Of a DNA stretch of 64,000 bases, positions 63,566 through 64,000 are shown piece after piece. The notes beneath the pieces are model-generated. The model did no database searches. It worked only from the letters and a program-made list of their open reading frames with translations, and was not told the DNA's origin. The position numbers and the translations under genes were made by a program. Source of the DNA: Wuchereria bancrofti (lineage: Eukaryota; Nematoda; Chromadorea; Rhabditida; Onchocercidae); NCBI GenBank assembly GCA_005281725.1, contig SSBO01000012.1, forward strand, positions 3,854,102-3,918,101, in the 5' to 3' direction. Position 1 is the first letter of the stretch, and every line of letters begins with the position of its first letter.

Positions 63566-64000
63566 TGCAATAATCTTGGGACCAAACTTTTTTTTCTTAA
63601 GATAAACTCGTCGATCAATCTTCTCCTCGCCTTTTTGTGCGTCCCCTTCCTTCATTTGCGATGCTGATATTCAGAATGAATCTTCGTTCTTGCAATGAGT
63701 GTAAAATGGCGATTTTGTTTCTGATTTTCATTTTTCCAGATTTCCTTCCGATCTAATCCAGATAAGCAATCCATGGAATGGCTCCAAAATTCTGAGAATA
63801 GCGACAAATACAGCATCACTCCTGCTTCAGAAATTTTCCCGAAATTGTGAAAACGTGATTTTTGTAACACAGTGTAAATTACTCATTAAAACTTCCGAGA
63901 AAACACTTGACATATATGATTGCGCGCAGATATCCAGGGAAGTTCGAGTGGAATCCTGAACTATTCACTAAACAAGAAAGTCCTGCTTTCTGATCATTTA
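62808..64000. other. Upstream intron or flank of the FOXP gene
   Basis: No homologous exon was recognised in the last 1.2 kb. It is most simply an intron of the FOXP gene, whose 5' exons would be to the right. It contains the poly(A)/CA microsatellite. Confidence 0.5.
63475..63560. repeat. Poly(A) run and CA-dinucleotide microsatellite
   Basis: A run of about 22 A residues (63475-63496) is followed by mixed ACA/CATA repeats and a pure (CA)n tract of about 15 units (63530-63560). It is the only long dinucleotide repeat in the window. Confidence 0.95.

Noticed and set aside
1..64000. CRISPR arrays, bacterial operons, rRNA or tRNA genes
   Set aside because: The window is spliced eukaryotic DNA. 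No repeat-spacer array and no convincing tRNA or rRNA segment was seen by eye; a covariance-model scan was not possible.
1..64000. A U7 snRNA gene near LSM11
   Set aside because: No AAUUUGUCUAG-like Sm site followed by a stem was found on either strand by reading; it may be elsewhere in the genome.

Overview
The window is AT-rich nuclear DNA from a nematode. Thirteen spliced protein-coding genes can be read through homology-guided exon joining, with about 100 introns modelled. Short exons, TTTTCAG/TTTAG acceptors and best recognisable counterparts of worm genes (ced-2, set-23, ntl-4, sax-7, rab-28, xpo-3, mrps-24) indicate a nematode. Introns of a few hundred bases, several-kb intergenic voids and a gene that C. 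elegans is not known to have (LSM11) argue for a non-Caenorhabditis lineage, probably a clade III (filarial or spirurid type) parasite; that placement is inference.

Layout, left to right. 1-2.5 kb (-): the first four Ig domains of an L1CAM/SAX-7 adhesion receptor, running off the left edge. 2.5-10.1 kb: a non-coding void with small repeats and degenerate open stretches. 10.1-11.5 kb (-): secreted EF-hand protein. 13.0-14.4 kb (-): SET-23/SETMAR-type histone H3 methyltransferase, divergent from 14.5-16.4 kb (+) CED-2/CRK adaptor, with only 148 bp between start codons. 19.6-27.1 kb (+): BICRA/GLTSCR1-like SWI/SNF (ncBAF) subunit. 28.9-30.9 kb (+): LSM11, the U7 snRNP-specific Sm-like protein, probably trans-spliced. 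31.0-38.0 kb (-): tRNA exportin (XPOT), complete in 25 exons. 39.0-44.5 kb (+): CNOT4/NTL-4 ubiquitin ligase. 46.3-47.3 kb (-): mitochondrial ribosomal protein S24. 47.5-50.5 kb (+): ZC3HC1/NIPA-like C3HC zinc-finger protein. 51.0-54.2 kb (-): CTTNBP2-family STRIPAK protein. 56.0-56.5 kb (-): two unassigned exons. 56.7-58.3 kb (-): RAB28. 60.8-62.8 kb (-): FOXP (fkh-7) forkhead factor, with its 5' exons not found or beyond the right edge.

The genes are mostly unrelated housekeeping and developmental genes, although LSM11, XPOT and CNOT4 all act on RNA. The most unusual items are a convincing LSM11 in a nematode, which implies a U7-type histone pre-mRNA processing particle, possibly expressed as the downstream gene of a BICRA-like/LSM11 operon; four introns using an identical AG|GCAAGT (GC-AG) donor; a possible 15-codon cassette exon inside the C-terminal SH3 domain of CED-2; and an orphan pair of exons just downstream of RAB28 whose phase would let it serve as an alternative RAB28 C-terminus. 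Exon boundaries were worked out by hand from splice signals, reading phase and remembered family alignments, without any database search.
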